Below, one piece after another: positions 9,994-19,880 of a stretch of 64,000 bases of DNA (its first letter is position 1; each line of letters begins with the position of its first letter). Source of the stretch: Bacteroidota bacterium (GTDB taxonomy: Bacteria > Bacteroidota > Bacteroidia > AKYH767-A > JAHEYN01); assembly GCA_023251555.1 (NCBI GenBank), contig JAHEYN010000003.1, forward strand, positions 1 to 64,000, read 5' to 3'. The translations under genes and the position numbers were made by a program. The notes under the pieces are model-generated. The model searched no databases. It was not told the DNA's origin and worked only from the letters and a program-made list of their open reading frames with translations.

Positions 9994-11529
9994 ATGAACA
10001 GAAAGGAACAGTTATTTCTTCTTATCAGCTCGATGGACAAGCAGGAAAAACGGTATTTCCGGCTGCATGCCCTGCAGCATGGGCAGAAGGGAGAGAAGCG
10101 TTACATGGATCTTTTCAATCTTATCTGCAAAATGAAAGAATACGACGAATCGCTTATCCGCCGGAAATTCAGGGGAGAGGCTTTCATAAAGCAGCTTCAT
10201 GTGGCGAAACATTACCTGCAGAAAATTCTGCTGCGCAGCATGCATTCATACCACCTGGAAAATTCCGCTGACAGCAGGGTAAAGATGATGCTTCACCAGA
10301 TCAGCATACTCTTTAACAAAGGGTTGTTTTCATTGTGCCTTGATCTCCTTGGCAAGGCAGGAAAGATTTGTGAGCAGACGGAGAATTTTTCAACCCTGGT
10401 GGAAGTGTATAACTGGAAAAGGAAAGTTCTGAATGCACTTCATTATGAAGGTATTCGGGGGAAGGAATTTACATTACTTCAGAGGCAGGTGGAGAAATCT
10501 GTTGTCCGCCTTCAGAATATGAATCGCTTTTCCTGGCACCACAGCGCCATTTATTTCAAAAAGATAAAACAGGAGCGCTTTATCAGAACCCGCAGGGAAC
10601 TCAGGAAATTCCATGATGACATTTCCGTCATGGTTATGGATCCGTTTTTCAGCAATGAGAAGAATGCTTCGTCGGTTACGGCAAAAGCTTATTTCCACCA
10701 CACCATGGGCCTATACCACTTCATGATTGAAGAGGCGGTAAAAGGAAAGCGGCATGCAACAAAAGCATACAGCCATTACAGCAAGCTTCTTGGCATACTG
10801 GAGAATGCCCCGGATCTCAGCCAGGAGCATTTTGACATTTATTTCTCCACGCTCAACAACATGGTGGTATCCTGTATCCGGCTGGGGAGGCACAGCGAGG
10901 CATTCGGATACACGGCACGCATCCGGGATCTGAAACCTGCACAGGGAGTTTTCAAGGTGCAGGTTTTTCTTACCTATTGTTCGGCTCAGTTGTATTTATA
11001 CCTGGTTACCTCGCGTTTCAGGGAAGCGGAATCTCTTGTCAGGGAAATTGAAGAACAGATTGACCGGTTCGGGAAGCGGCTGAGCAGGCAGAATATTTTT
11101 TCCCTGTACTTCAACATTGCCCGGCTGTACTTTGAAAAAGAAGATTACAGGGCATCCCTTAACTACATCAACAAAATCCTGAATGATCCTTCGTGCCGTT
11201 CCCATCACGGGATTTACGTATTTTCCCGTATTATAGAGCTGCTCATTCATTACGAGCTGAGGAATAATGAAGTGCTTCCTTACCTTGTAAGGTCCCTGTA
11301 CAGGTTCCTCAGGAGCAGGCAGCGCCTGTTCAGGTTTGAAATACTGCTCCTGACATACCTGAGAAAATTTCCCGGCATTCAGTCCGGGCAGCAACTCATA
11401 CAGGTCTTTACACAGCTCGGCAGTGAACTGAAAAAACTCATGCAGGATCCTTTTGAAAGGCAGGTGCTTGAGTATTTCGACTTTGTTGCATGGGTGGAGA
11501 AAAAGAAAAAAGAAAAAAATGACAGATAG
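9994..11529 (+). CDS. Uncharacterised ~510-aa helical (TPR-like) cytoplasmic protein, paralog 1
   Basis: Shares LI.SM...EKRYF, LYRFL and DPFER..LEYFDF.AW(V/I)E signatures with ORFs 12265..13806 and 59870..61414; no signal peptide. Confidence 0.85.
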   Translation: MNRKEQLFLLISSMDKQEKRYFRLHALQHGQKGEKRYMDLFNLICKMKEYDESLIRRKFRGEAFIKQLHVAKHYLQKILLRSMHSYHLENSADSRVKMMLHQISILFNKGLFSLCLDLLGKAGKICEQTENFSTLVEVYNWKRKVLNALHYEGIRGKEFTLLQRQVEKSVVRLQNMNRFSWHHSAIYFKKIKQERFIRTRRELRKFHDDISVMVMDPFFSNEKNASSVTAKAYFHHTMGLYHFMIEEAVKGKRHATKAYSHYSKLLGILENAPDLSQEHFDIYFSTLNNMVVSCIRLGRHSEAFGYTARIRDLKPAQGVFKVQVFLTYCSAQLYLYLVTSRFREAESLVREIEEQIDRFGKRLSRQNIFSLYFNIARLYFEKEDYRASLNYINKILNDPSCRSHHGIYVFSRIIELLIHYELRNNEVLPYLVRSLYRFLRSRQRLFRFEILLLTYLRKFPGIQSGQQLIQVFTQLGSELKKLMQDPFERQVLEYFDFVAWVEKKKKEKNDR

Positions 11530-11577
11530 CCGGCGGCTTGTAATAAAAGTTTTATTTTTGGGACTGCAATTATTTTT

Positions 11578-12261
11578 ATGCACAAAGAAGAACATTTCGA
11601 ACAGCCGGATTTTGTAAGGGACATCATTATCGGCATGTCCGATGGCCTTACAGTACCTTTTGCGCTTGCGGCAGGGTTAAGCGGCGCAGTGAGCAGTAAT
11701 GGTATCATAATTACTGCCGGGGTTGCGGAGATCATTGCAGGATCCATAGCGATGGGGCTGGGAGGATACCTTGCCGGAAGAACGGAGATTGAACATTACC
11801 GTTCGGAACTGGCGAGGGAATACAGGGAGATAAAAGAATTCAATGAAGTTGAGCGTCAGGAGGTGAGGGATGTGTTTGCACAATATGGTCTTTCGGAAAA
11901 GTCACAGGAGATGATAGTTGAGGAACTTGTAAAAGACGAGGACAAGTGGGTGGATTTTATGATGCGTTTTGAGCTTGGGCTGGAAAAGCCGGATGAAAAG
12001 CGTGCGAGCAAAAGTGCCTTCAACATTGGCATTGCATATATCGTGGGCGGCATTATTCCCCTGCTCGGATACGTGTTCAGTTCAACTCCTCATGCCGGCC
12101 TGCTCATCTCCTCGCTTATCACTGTTGCCTGCCTCTTTATTTTCGGATATCTCAAGAGCCGGGTAATCGGTCAGAATCCTTTTGCCGGGGCCCTGAAAAC
12201 CTTGTTCATAGGAGTACTTGCCGCTGCCGCTGCTTATTCCATAGCAAGGATATTTTCCTGA
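11578..12261 (+). CDS. VIT1/CCC1-family Fe/Mn transporter
   Basis: 'DFVRDIIIGMSDGLTVPFALAAGLSGA...GVAEIIAGSIAMGLGGYLAGRTEIEHY' plus C-terminal TM helices. Confidence 0.9.
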   Translation: MHKEEHFEQPDFVRDIIIGMSDGLTVPFALAAGLSGAVSSNGIIITAGVAEIIAGSIAMGLGGYLAGRTEIEHYRSELAREYREIKEFNEVERQEVRDVFAQYGLSEKSQEMIVEELVKDEDKWVDFMMRFELGLEKPDEKRASKSAFNIGIAYIVGGIIPLLGYVFSSTPHAGLLISSLITVACLFIFGYLKSRVIGQNPFAGALKTLFIGVLAAAAAYSIARIFS

Positions 12262-12264
12262 AAC

Positions 12265-13806
12265 TTAACCGGCGGTTTTTGTATTTTCTTTTACCACCTC
12301 CGCAAAAGGCCGGTTAGAGATTTTGCTTTCCAGCCAGTAAATGAAATCAAAATATTCCAGCGCCCTGCGCTCAAACCGGTCTTTTGAAATAGCGGTGAGC
12401 TCTTCTTTTAACTCCCTGAAAGCCATGACCAGCTCAGCATCAGAGGTGACACGCAAAAGTTTTTTCCCTATAAAACTGAGGATTATTGATTCCGATTTAT
12501 AGAGGTGCCTGCTTTTATACAGGAAGCGGTAAGTGGATTTCACGAGGTAGTCGAGGGTGTCATAGTTTTTCAGCTGGAAGTGCGCAATGAGGTTCAGTAT
12601 CCGTGCGTAGATGGGAACAATCTCTGCTGTGTTCCATGTAGTATTCAGGATTTTATTGAGCCATTGTATCGCCTTGCGGTTATCGTCTGCAAGCAGGTAA
12701 GCGTATGCCGTATAGTAATAAAGAAAAAGTTTGTGCGTATCGCTTATCTGTTTATCATATGCTGACAGTCCCTGTTCTATTGAGGGAACAAGGAGAACCG
12801 CCTTTTTGTAGTTCCCTGTATCGAGGTATACATTGAGCTCCGCCAGGTTGGACCGGATGAATATTTTGATATAATCGTGTCCGGACTTCAGCTTATATTT
12901 CGCCGGCAGTTCCCGGAGTTTTTTTACCTGTTCAAGGCACTCATTGTATTTTTTCAGGTAAATTGCTTTCAGCGCCAGGTTATGCAGCCCGACAGTATAG
13001 TCGTTGGGAGACTCCGCAATATGTTGAGGCCGGGATTCAATCAGGTCAACAAACTTTTTATCGAACTTATAACTGTTCAGGTAATCTCCTTTAATGAGGC
13101 AGTAAGTGCTGAATGCTTTATAGAAGAAAAATCTTGATTCATAGGTGAGAGCATTTTTTTCGCTGCGGAAAACAGGATTTTTAATAACAGCCTTGTGTGC
13201 CTGCAGGTCGGCAGATTTTCTTGCAGGGCCCTGGTTCATGATAATTTTATTGGCAAGATTCCGGGTAAGGGCGGTGTTTTTGTATAGGTTTATCACATTG
13301 GTTTCTTCGGAAAAAATTTCTTCCAGCCTGTTATCAGGAAGCTTCATTTCACCTGTCCCGATGCGGATCTCCCACGCCAGTATTTCCATGAGATAAATAT
13401 GTTTTTCATGCCTGTAAGCAAATGCTTTGGCTGCGGCCAGCAGCTTCAGGCACTGGTCGTAAAGGGCTTTCCTGTAAAGTACTTCCACGTGGTGAAGCTG
13501 TTCTTTCAGCTTTGCGTCAGCAGAAGAGGAAATATGGAAAGAGTGGAGAGACTTCAGCACCAGCCTGTATAAATAATACTTGGCTTCGGCTATGTTTCCG
13601 CTGCCGGTTTCCGTTTTGAATAAGTGGCGGACTTCCTGCTCATTGTAATCCTGCATTCCGTCTATTATATTGAAAAGACTCACATAATTATTGCTCTGAC
13701 GGATAACATGTTTTTTTGCAAATACTTTGAAATAGCGCTTTTCAGAAGGCTTCATGGATTTTATAAGAGGAAATAAATGGGTGTTTATTTTATTATCACT
13801 TTTCAT
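12265..13806 (-). CDS. Uncharacterised ~513-aa helical protein, paralog 2
   Basis: 'LIKSMKPSEKRYFKVFAKKH...AEAKYYLYRLVLKSLHSFH...DRFERRALEYFDFIYWLESKI' shared with paralogs 1 and 3. Confidence 0.85.
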   Translation of the reverse strand: MKSDNKINTHLFPLIKSMKPSEKRYFKVFAKKHVIRQSNNYVSLFNIIDGMQDYNEQEVRHLFKTETGSGNIAEAKYYLYRLVLKSLHSFHISSSADAKLKEQLHHVEVLYRKALYDQCLKLLAAAKAFAYRHEKHIYLMEILAWEIRIGTGEMKLPDNRLEEIFSEETNVINLYKNTALTRNLANKIIMNQGPARKSADLQAHKAVIKNPVFRSEKNALTYESRFFFYKAFSTYCLIKGDYLNSYKFDKKFVDLIESRPQHIAESPNDYTVGLHNLALKAIYLKKYNECLEQVKKLRELPAKYKLKSGHDYIKIFIRSNLAELNVYLDTGNYKKAVLLVPSIEQGLSAYDKQISDTHKLFLYYYTAYAYLLADDNRKAIQWLNKILNTTWNTAEIVPIYARILNLIAHFQLKNYDTLDYLVKSTYRFLYKSRHLYKSESIILSFIGKKLLRVTSDAELVMAFRELKEELTAISKDRFERRALEYFDFIYWLESKISNRPFAEVVKENTKTAG

Positions 13807-13978
13807 CTTGCAATTATATAAAAGCTTTAATTTAATTAAAAAAAGACATTATATTTCATATATATTATATCAGATACTTCATCAAAAGTAAAAAAAAATT
13901 TTATAACCACACATCAGTTTGCTTCCTTTGAGTCCAATAACTGATGGGTGTAATAACACATATATACAACCGAACCAA

Positions 13979-16975
13979 ATGAAAAAAACCACCACCTTCT
14001 CCGCCTTTATTCTCTGCACCTGGCTGTATACAGCAGCCGGTGTTCCTGCCGTATACAGGACTCCTGCTGACATGACATCTGTGCAGCATATCAATCCTGC
14101 TGAAATTCCTGACAGGGAAGAGCAGGCTTTTGCAAAACTAATTGCGGGACTTAACCGTTATCTTGTTTCTGTTAAGGAAGTTTATAGCCGGAAAGCCGCC
14201 CGGCCTTCTTCCGGGGTGCAGAAAAAAGATGTTGAAGAAACTCTCAAAAATCTCCCTGTGGCTTTCAGGAAAAACATGGGCCAGTGGGATGAAAAAATTC
14301 TCTACCGGAGCAGCGATGCCAATACCAATGTATATCTTATGAAAAATGGCCTGAGTTTTGGAAGCCGCAGGGAGGCCGGGAAGGAAAATGAAGGAGAGGC
14401 ATCTTCACGAGAGGACAAGCACGAAACACTTGTATGGAATATGTATTTCATGAACACGAGTCCGGGAGTTGCCGTTGCCGGGGAAGGCATGCACGACAGC
14501 CGCTGCAATTATCTCAAAGGCAGCGACCCTTCGAAGCACGTTGTCAACGCTCCGGATTACGAGATGGTCAGTTACAGTCAGCTGTATTCCGGCATTGACC
14601 TCCGGTACTATAAGTCCCAAACAAAACTGAAATATGATTTTATCTTAGCCCCCCATGCTGAAGCGGGCTCAATAGCGCTTCAGTATGAAGGTATAAAAGG
14701 GCTGAACATCAATGCTTCCGGGCAGCTTGAGGTGAGCAATGAATGGGGTACTGTCATAGAAGAACGCCCATATTCATACCAGTTTGTTGAAGGGGTTAAA
14801 AAAGAAGTCAGGGTAGACTACAGGCTTATTGACAGGAACACCTTTGGTTTTACCACAGGAGAGAATTATGATCCTGCCTGTAAGCTGATAATCGACCCTA
14901 TCACCCTTCAATGGGCTACCTGGGTAGGCTCTACGATCTTCAGCGGGGGAGATGATGGCTATCTCACCGACATGACGGTGGATGTAAACGGGAACATATA
15001 CGGAACGGGTTTTTACCTTGACGGGTTTCCCACCATTGCCGGATCTTATGACACTTCATACAATGGGTTCGGCAGCGACAATGATGCCTATGTGTTTAAA
15101 CTCAGTTCTGACGCAAAGACGCTCATCTATTCTACTTACATAGGAGGATGCAATGAGGACAGGGCTAACAGCATTGCCATCAGCAGCGGTGGCGAGGCAT
15201 TTATTGGCGGATATACCAATTCCGGCAGCTGCGGGGTCACCAAGTTCCCTGCTGTCAATGCATTCCAGGGGACAGGCGGGGGAAGCAATGATGGCTTTGT
15301 CTCCAAGCTCAACGCATCGGGCACTGCGCTTGTTTATTCGTCATACATAGGGAACACAGGAAATGATTATGTGGACAGGCTTGCCGTGGGGGCGGGCGGG
15401 GAGGCCTATCTTGCGGGTCATACCAATTCTGCGAATTTTCCGGTTACAGGGGGGGCGTACGATACTTCTTTCAATTTTGCAGATGACATTTTCATAACGA
15501 AAGTTGCTGCAGGCGGTTCTTCGCTGTCGTATTCCACCTTTGTCGGAGGAACCAACTATGAAATTCCGTTCGGGATGTTTGTCAATACTTCGGGGGAGGT
15601 ATATTTTACAGGTAACACTTCGTCCGGTTCAGGGGCTGCCAATCCGTATCCAACCACAGGCGGATCATACAAACCTACCTCCAATGCAATTGGCGGCTCC
15701 CCGGATGCTGTTGTTACCAAGTTAAATGCTGCCGGTTCTGCAATTGTGTTTTCCACTTTTCTCGGTGGCAGCGCTGCACTTGGAAACACAGGCTACGGCG
15801 TAGCCGTGAATTCCGCGGACGAAGTGCTTGTTACCGGGCAAACCACTGCCTCTGCGTTTCCGGTTACAGGGGGATCTTACGACACTTCCTATAACGGCAG
15901 CGGTGACATCTTTATCCTGAAACTAAATTCGGCAGCTTCTGGCCTGGTGTTTTCCACTTTCTTCGGAGGCACGAAAATTGAAGAGACGGCAAGTCTTTCA
16001 GTCGGCCTTACCGGGGATATCTATGTGCAGGGGAATACAAAATCCACCACCACCACCAATGATATTCCTATGACCGGCGGGTCATATGACAGCTCTTTCA
16101 ACGCTTCAGCTTCCGCGCTTCCGAATTACGACACCTATATTGCGCATTTTAATTCTTCTGCAAGCACGCTGCTTTATTCAACCTATTACGGGGGTACCGG
16201 TAATGACTATTCTTTCAACGGCACTACGCCGCCGGCGATGAACATATATAACTGCGGAGGTGTTGAGCAGATGATAGGGGGGATTACCTCCCACTCTGAC
16301 CCGCTTCCTGTTACGGCCGGCGTTTACCAGAATGTTAAAGGGAACGGAGGTGTTGACCAGCCTTATCTTTTTAAGCTTTCTGATGCAGGATGCACGCTGC
16401 CTATCAACCTGCTGTACTTTAATGCAAAGGCGGTACGCAATGAATATGTGCATGCGGAATGGTCCACCTCTTCCGAAACAAATAATGATTTCTTTACCAT
16501 TGAACGCAGCGGGGACGGGGAACATTTTGAGTCCCTGGCAGAAGTACGGGGTAACGGTAACTCCGGCCTTATCAGAAGTTATTCATATAATGACATGAGT
16601 CCGCTGCAGGGGATATCTTATTACCGCCTTAAGCAGACTGATTATGACGGGAGAAACTTTTATGCGCCCAACACTGAACAGGTGAATATCAACCCCGCCG
16701 GAGAGGTGAAGGTCGTTGATATATTCCCCAATCCCGCCGGGGAAAACGTTACCATCTCCATGTTCATTCCCCATGAGATGCGCCGTGGTGTCCGTATATC
16801 TGTGAGCAGTGTGCTGGGGCAGGTGATAATGGAGTATGACATTACAGGGCTTCCGGCCGGCATATACAACCACCTTATCAATTCTGCCTCATGGAGCAGC
16901 GGGGTTTATTTTGTAACAGTTTCTTGCGGGCCAAAAAAGGACGTCCGGAAAATTGTTGTTCGGGAGAATAAATAA
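13979..16975 (+). CDS. SBBP-repeat T9SS type A secreted protein with DUF7948-like N-terminal domain
   Basis: Start moved to MKKTTTFSAFIL (signal peptide); 'FRKNMGQWDEKILYRS' N-terminal domain; SBBP repeats 'LVYSSYIGNTGNDY'; C-term 'FPNPAGENVTISMF...GVYFVTVSCG'. Confidence 0.88.
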   Translation: MKKTTTFSAFILCTWLYTAAGVPAVYRTPADMTSVQHINPAEIPDREEQAFAKLIAGLNRYLVSVKEVYSRKAARPSSGVQKKDVEETLKNLPVAFRKNMGQWDEKILYRSSDANTNVYLMKNGLSFGSRREAGKENEGEASSREDKHETLVWNMYFMNTSPGVAVAGEGMHDSRCNYLKGSDPSKHVVNAPDYEMVSYSQLYSGIDLRYYKSQTKLKYDFILAPHAEAGSIALQYEGIKGLNINASGQLEVSNEWGTVIEERPYSYQFVEGVKKEVRVDYRLIDRNTFGFTTGENYDPACKLIIDPITLQWATWVGSTIFSGGDDGYLTDMTVDVNGNIYGTGFYLDGFPTIAGSYDTSYNGFGSDNDAYVFKLSSDAKTLIYSTYIGGCNEDRANSIAISSGGEAFIGGYTNSGSCGVTKFPAVNAFQGTGGGSNDGFVSKLNASGTALVYSSYIGNTGNDYVDRLAVGAGGEAYLAGHTNSANFPVTGGAYDTSFNFADDIFITKVAAGGSSLSYSTFVGGTNYEIPFGMFVNTSGEVYFTGNTSSGSGAANPYPTTGGSYKPTSNAIGGSPDAVVTKLNAAGSAIVFSTFLGGSAALGNTGYGVAVNSADEVLVTGQTTASAFPVTGGSYDTSYNGSGDIFILKLNSAASGLVFSTFFGGTKIEETASLSVGLTGDIYVQGNTKSTTTTNDIPMTGGSYDSSFNASASALPNYDTYIAHFNSSASTLLYSTYYGGTGNDYSFNGTTPPAMNIYNCGGVEQMIGGITSHSDPLPVTAGVYQNVKGNGGVDQPYLFKLSDAGCTLPINLLYFNAKAVRNEYVHAEWSTSSETNNDFFTIERSGDGEHFESLAEVRGNGNSGLIRSYSYNDMSPLQGISYYRLKQTDYDGRNFYAPNTEQVNINPAGEVKVVDIFPNPAGENVTISMFIPHEMRRGVRISVSSVLGQVIMEYDITGLPAGIYNHLINSASWSSGVYFVTVSCGPKKDVRKIVVRENK

Positions 16976-17074
16976 GAATCCGGTCGAACCCGTTCCGTTG
17001 TAACACAGCCTTGACTGCATTAATTTTGAAGCAGAGGGGAAAGGCCGGATCAAAGTCGCCAGGGAATAAAGAAG

Positions 17075-19645
17075 CTACTTCATGTAATTTTCCTGAAAAA
17101 AGGTGAGATACTCTGCTGAATTTTTCCGGCGGTAGAGTTTTGCATAATTACCTGCGGAGATGGTAAACTGCATGAGGGTTTCAGGCGCAAAAGCCCCGAA
17201 TACTTCATTACTTTCCCGTATGCCGTAGAAATAATCCATGGCCTGCTGCCGGTTTGAAAAATCCTTAACGGAAATAAGCTGGGTATTTTTGTCGAAGGTG
17301 AGATTTTCAATCAGCAGATCTGCAGTGCTGTAGTACTTCCCGTTGTAATCGGAGATTTTCACTTTCAGTTTGTTGAGGTCGGTTTTCTCATCTGTAATTA
17401 ATACCACATAAAAATGAGTGGTATCGGGGAGGAGGGAGAAGGGGTCGTTATTCCGGGAAGCAGAGTCGGGTTTGCCTGTGCTGCCTGAAGCAGCGATAAA
17501 CGCAAGGATCTCCTTCGCCTGGTCCCTGACGGGATCGGCAGGATAATCCCTCGTTACATCATTCAGTGCGGCCTCAAAATATTTTACATCCTTTGTTTTT
17601 CCTATGGAGAGTGCGCGGAGGTAGGCAAACTTGGGCATGAGTTCATTTCCGGGATAGAGGGAGTCGGCTGCGGATTTTCTGCGGATAACATCTTCATATT
17701 GCTTATCGCGAAAGGCGTTAAAAGTTTCTTCGTAGAAACTACGGGCTTTCTCTTTGTTTGACTGGGCGTCTTTGAAAGCCCCCGGGTTTTTTATCAGCAG
17801 GCTGTATTCGCTCCCCGGGTAATTATTCAGCAGTATGTTCTTGTAATGCTCAGCCTTGTCTGTTTGCCCAAGGCCGGAGTATATCCGGTAGAGCTGGTAA
17901 TAGCAGGGCAGCTTGTATTTATTATCGGGGAAACGTTTCAGCAGTTCTTCAATTGTCTTAGCCGCCTCCCGGTCATCATCGAGCTGTTCTTTATAGATAC
18001 CGCCTATGGCATAGTAGGCATCAATTATTTTCTGGTTGGACAAATCCACCTGTGCAGGGGAGGAGGGAATATTTTTCAGGTATTTTTGTTTATCTTTTAG
18101 TGCGTCGAGGGAGGTATCTTCCTGTGCTGCTGAAGTGCTTTCATCCATAGATTCCGCAATCACAGACTCTTTGTTGCTTCTTCTCCAGTTATCTTCGAGG
18201 GGGCGGTTTCCCCATTTCTTTACGAACTCCGTTAGGCCCATACTCACGGTATTGGGATTATAAAAATACCAGGCTCCTCCAAACTGGTTCAGGGGCTGAT
18301 TATTCTGGATCGGGGGTGTGCTTTTTGCTTTTTCTTCCGCTTCTCTCTTCTTCTGTTCCTGTTCGGATAAAGCTTTCTTAATGGCTTTGTCAATGGCTGC
18401 ATCTCTTTCCTTGGGGCTCATACCTGCTATTTTCTGCAGGCTATCTTCGGCTTCAATGATATTCAGATTTCTGACAAGGCTTCCGAGCACTGATTTGCGT
18501 TCGAGAATTGTTTCATAATCGGGATAATCTTTTGTGAGGAGGGAGGCAGCACTGTCGTAATAAGTTTCTGCCAACTTATACCGGTGTTGTTCAAAGCAGA
18601 TGTCTGCCAGTTCAAGGGATGAGAGGGCTTTCTGGTTGGTGTTGGTGATGCTGGACTGTATGGAAAGATTAAGATATTTTACGGCTTCTTCGGTATTTTT
18701 CTCCCTGCGGGCAAGGCCTGCGAGGGCATAGTATATCTGGTCAAGGTACTCTTTGTTCTTCTCATCTCTCCGCATTTTATCGAGCTCTTCCTTGATGGTT
18801 CTGCTGTCCTGCCCTTCCACGTCAAAAGAACGGGCCATGTTGATTTTTGCGTTGAAAGCCATCTCGTATGGCGGATTCATTTTGATGACCTGCTGGTAGT
18901 AAAAGGTAGACTTCCTGTGGTCGTTCTCGTACTGGTAAACCTGCGCGAGAATAAAGGTATAGCGTATCCTGTCGGATTTCTTCTTTGCAAACACTATAGC
19001 TTTGGTGAGGCAGTCTTCCGCTTTGATGTAATCTTTTTTCTGGAGATAGAAATCGGCTTGCACGGCAAAAAACGCTCCTTCCAGTTCCCCCGGGAATTTC
19101 TTGTCATTTTTCAGGAAGTCAATCAGGTTCTCTGCATCAAGCTGGTTTCCGAGGCGGGCATGCGTTTGTATCATCCATAGTATCGCCTGGTAGCGGATGG
19201 GGTCTTTTTTGTATTGGGAAGCGACGAACTGGAATGTTTCGAGGGCCTGGAATGTTTCATATTTATAGAACCGCGCTTTCCCGATCAGGAGCCAGCTGTC
19301 GTCAATCCACTTCACGGCACCCGGTATTTCGTTGCCGCTTTTTTCTTTGATGGTATGCCTTTCAATTACGAGGGAGAGCTTTTTGATTGCTTCATCCATC
19401 TGGGGGAATACCGATTTTGCTTTAGTCGCATCTGCATATTTAAAAACAGAAAGGATGCGGTCATATTTATCTTCATGAGCCTGTGCCAGCTTGTTTGCCC
19501 CGTCTTTAATTTTTTCTCTTGCATTAAAAAATCCGTTGTAATGCGAGGTGACATTATGGTAGCCGCGGGTTATAATGGTGTTTTTTTCTGTGGAGCAGGA
19601 TGATAAAACAATCCCTGCGGGAAGGCAGAGCAAAAGAAATTTCAT
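17075..19645 (-). CDS. sprE: T9SS periplasmic TPR lipoprotein SprE/PorW-like
   Basis: Lipobox 'GIVLSSC'; 'TRGYHNVTSHYNGFFNAREKIKDG...DKYDRILSVFKY' and TPR-rich body as in SprE/PorW; start set to MKFLLLC. Confidence 0.85.
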   Translation of the reverse strand: MKFLLLCLPAGIVLSSCSTEKNTIITRGYHNVTSHYNGFFNAREKIKDGANKLAQAHEDKYDRILSVFKYADATKAKSVFPQMDEAIKKLSLVIERHTIKEKSGNEIPGAVKWIDDSWLLIGKARFYKYETFQALETFQFVASQYKKDPIRYQAILWMIQTHARLGNQLDAENLIDFLKNDKKFPGELEGAFFAVQADFYLQKKDYIKAEDCLTKAIVFAKKKSDRIRYTFILAQVYQYENDHRKSTFYYQQVIKMNPPYEMAFNAKINMARSFDVEGQDSRTIKEELDKMRRDEKNKEYLDQIYYALAGLARREKNTEEAVKYLNLSIQSSITNTNQKALSSLELADICFEQHRYKLAETYYDSAASLLTKDYPDYETILERKSVLGSLVRNLNIIEAEDSLQKIAGMSPKERDAAIDKAIKKALSEQEQKKREAEEKAKSTPPIQNNQPLNQFGGAWYFYNPNTVSMGLTEFVKKWGNRPLEDNWRRSNKESVIAESMDESTSAAQEDTSLDALKDKQKYLKNIPSSPAQVDLSNQKIIDAYYAIGGIYKEQLDDDREAAKTIEELLKRFPDNKYKLPCYYQLYRIYSGLGQTDKAEHYKNILLNNYPGSEYSLLIKNPGAFKDAQSNKEKARSFYEETFNAFRDKQYEDVIRRKSAADSLYPGNELMPKFAYLRALSIGKTKDVKYFEAALNDVTRDYPADPVRDQAKEILAFIAASGSTGKPDSASRNNDPFSLLPDTTHFYVVLITDEKTDLNKLKVKISDYNGKYYSTADLLIENLTFDKNTQLISVKDFSNRQQAMDYFYGIRESNEVFGAFAPETLMQFTISAGNYAKLYRRKNSAEYLTFFQENYMK

Positions 19646-19740
19646 ATAGCGCCTGTATACCAGCATAATACCTGCGGTGTTTCCAGAGAGGGAAGTTATA
19701 ACTGAAAATACATATAAATAGTATACAACTCAGTGTCTGT

Positions 19741-19748
19741 CAAAGGTA
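19741..19748 (-). promoter_or_regulatory. Candidate -7 element (TACCTTTG)
   Basis: CAAAGGTA on + strand, about 95 bp upstream of the sprE-like start. Confidence 0.4.
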
Positions 19749-19792
19749 GTTATTTTTGAGACCGGGTGCGGACGGCAGTAAAAACCTTTCCG

Positions 19793-19880
19793 TTTAATCT
19801 GCCTTCGCGTTCCACCTTCGCGTTCCGCTACGGCGGACAAGAAGGTCCGGGGCTGGCTGAAGGATTAATACCAATTTATA
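19793..19880. repeat. Palindromic repeat element copy R1
   Basis: TTTAATCTGCCTTCG...CCGCTACGGCGGACAAGAAGGTCCGGGGC...GGATTAATACCAATTTATA, related to copies at 28605, 36640 and 41751. Confidence 0.75.

Noticed and set aside
13979-16975. Internal repeats in the SBBP and TYGG-repeat genes as possible CRISPR or mobile repeats
   Set aside because: The periodicity is explained by protein repeats (SBBP, TYGG/QTxDGGY, YIAKWNG) and is imperfect at DNA level; no constant spacers
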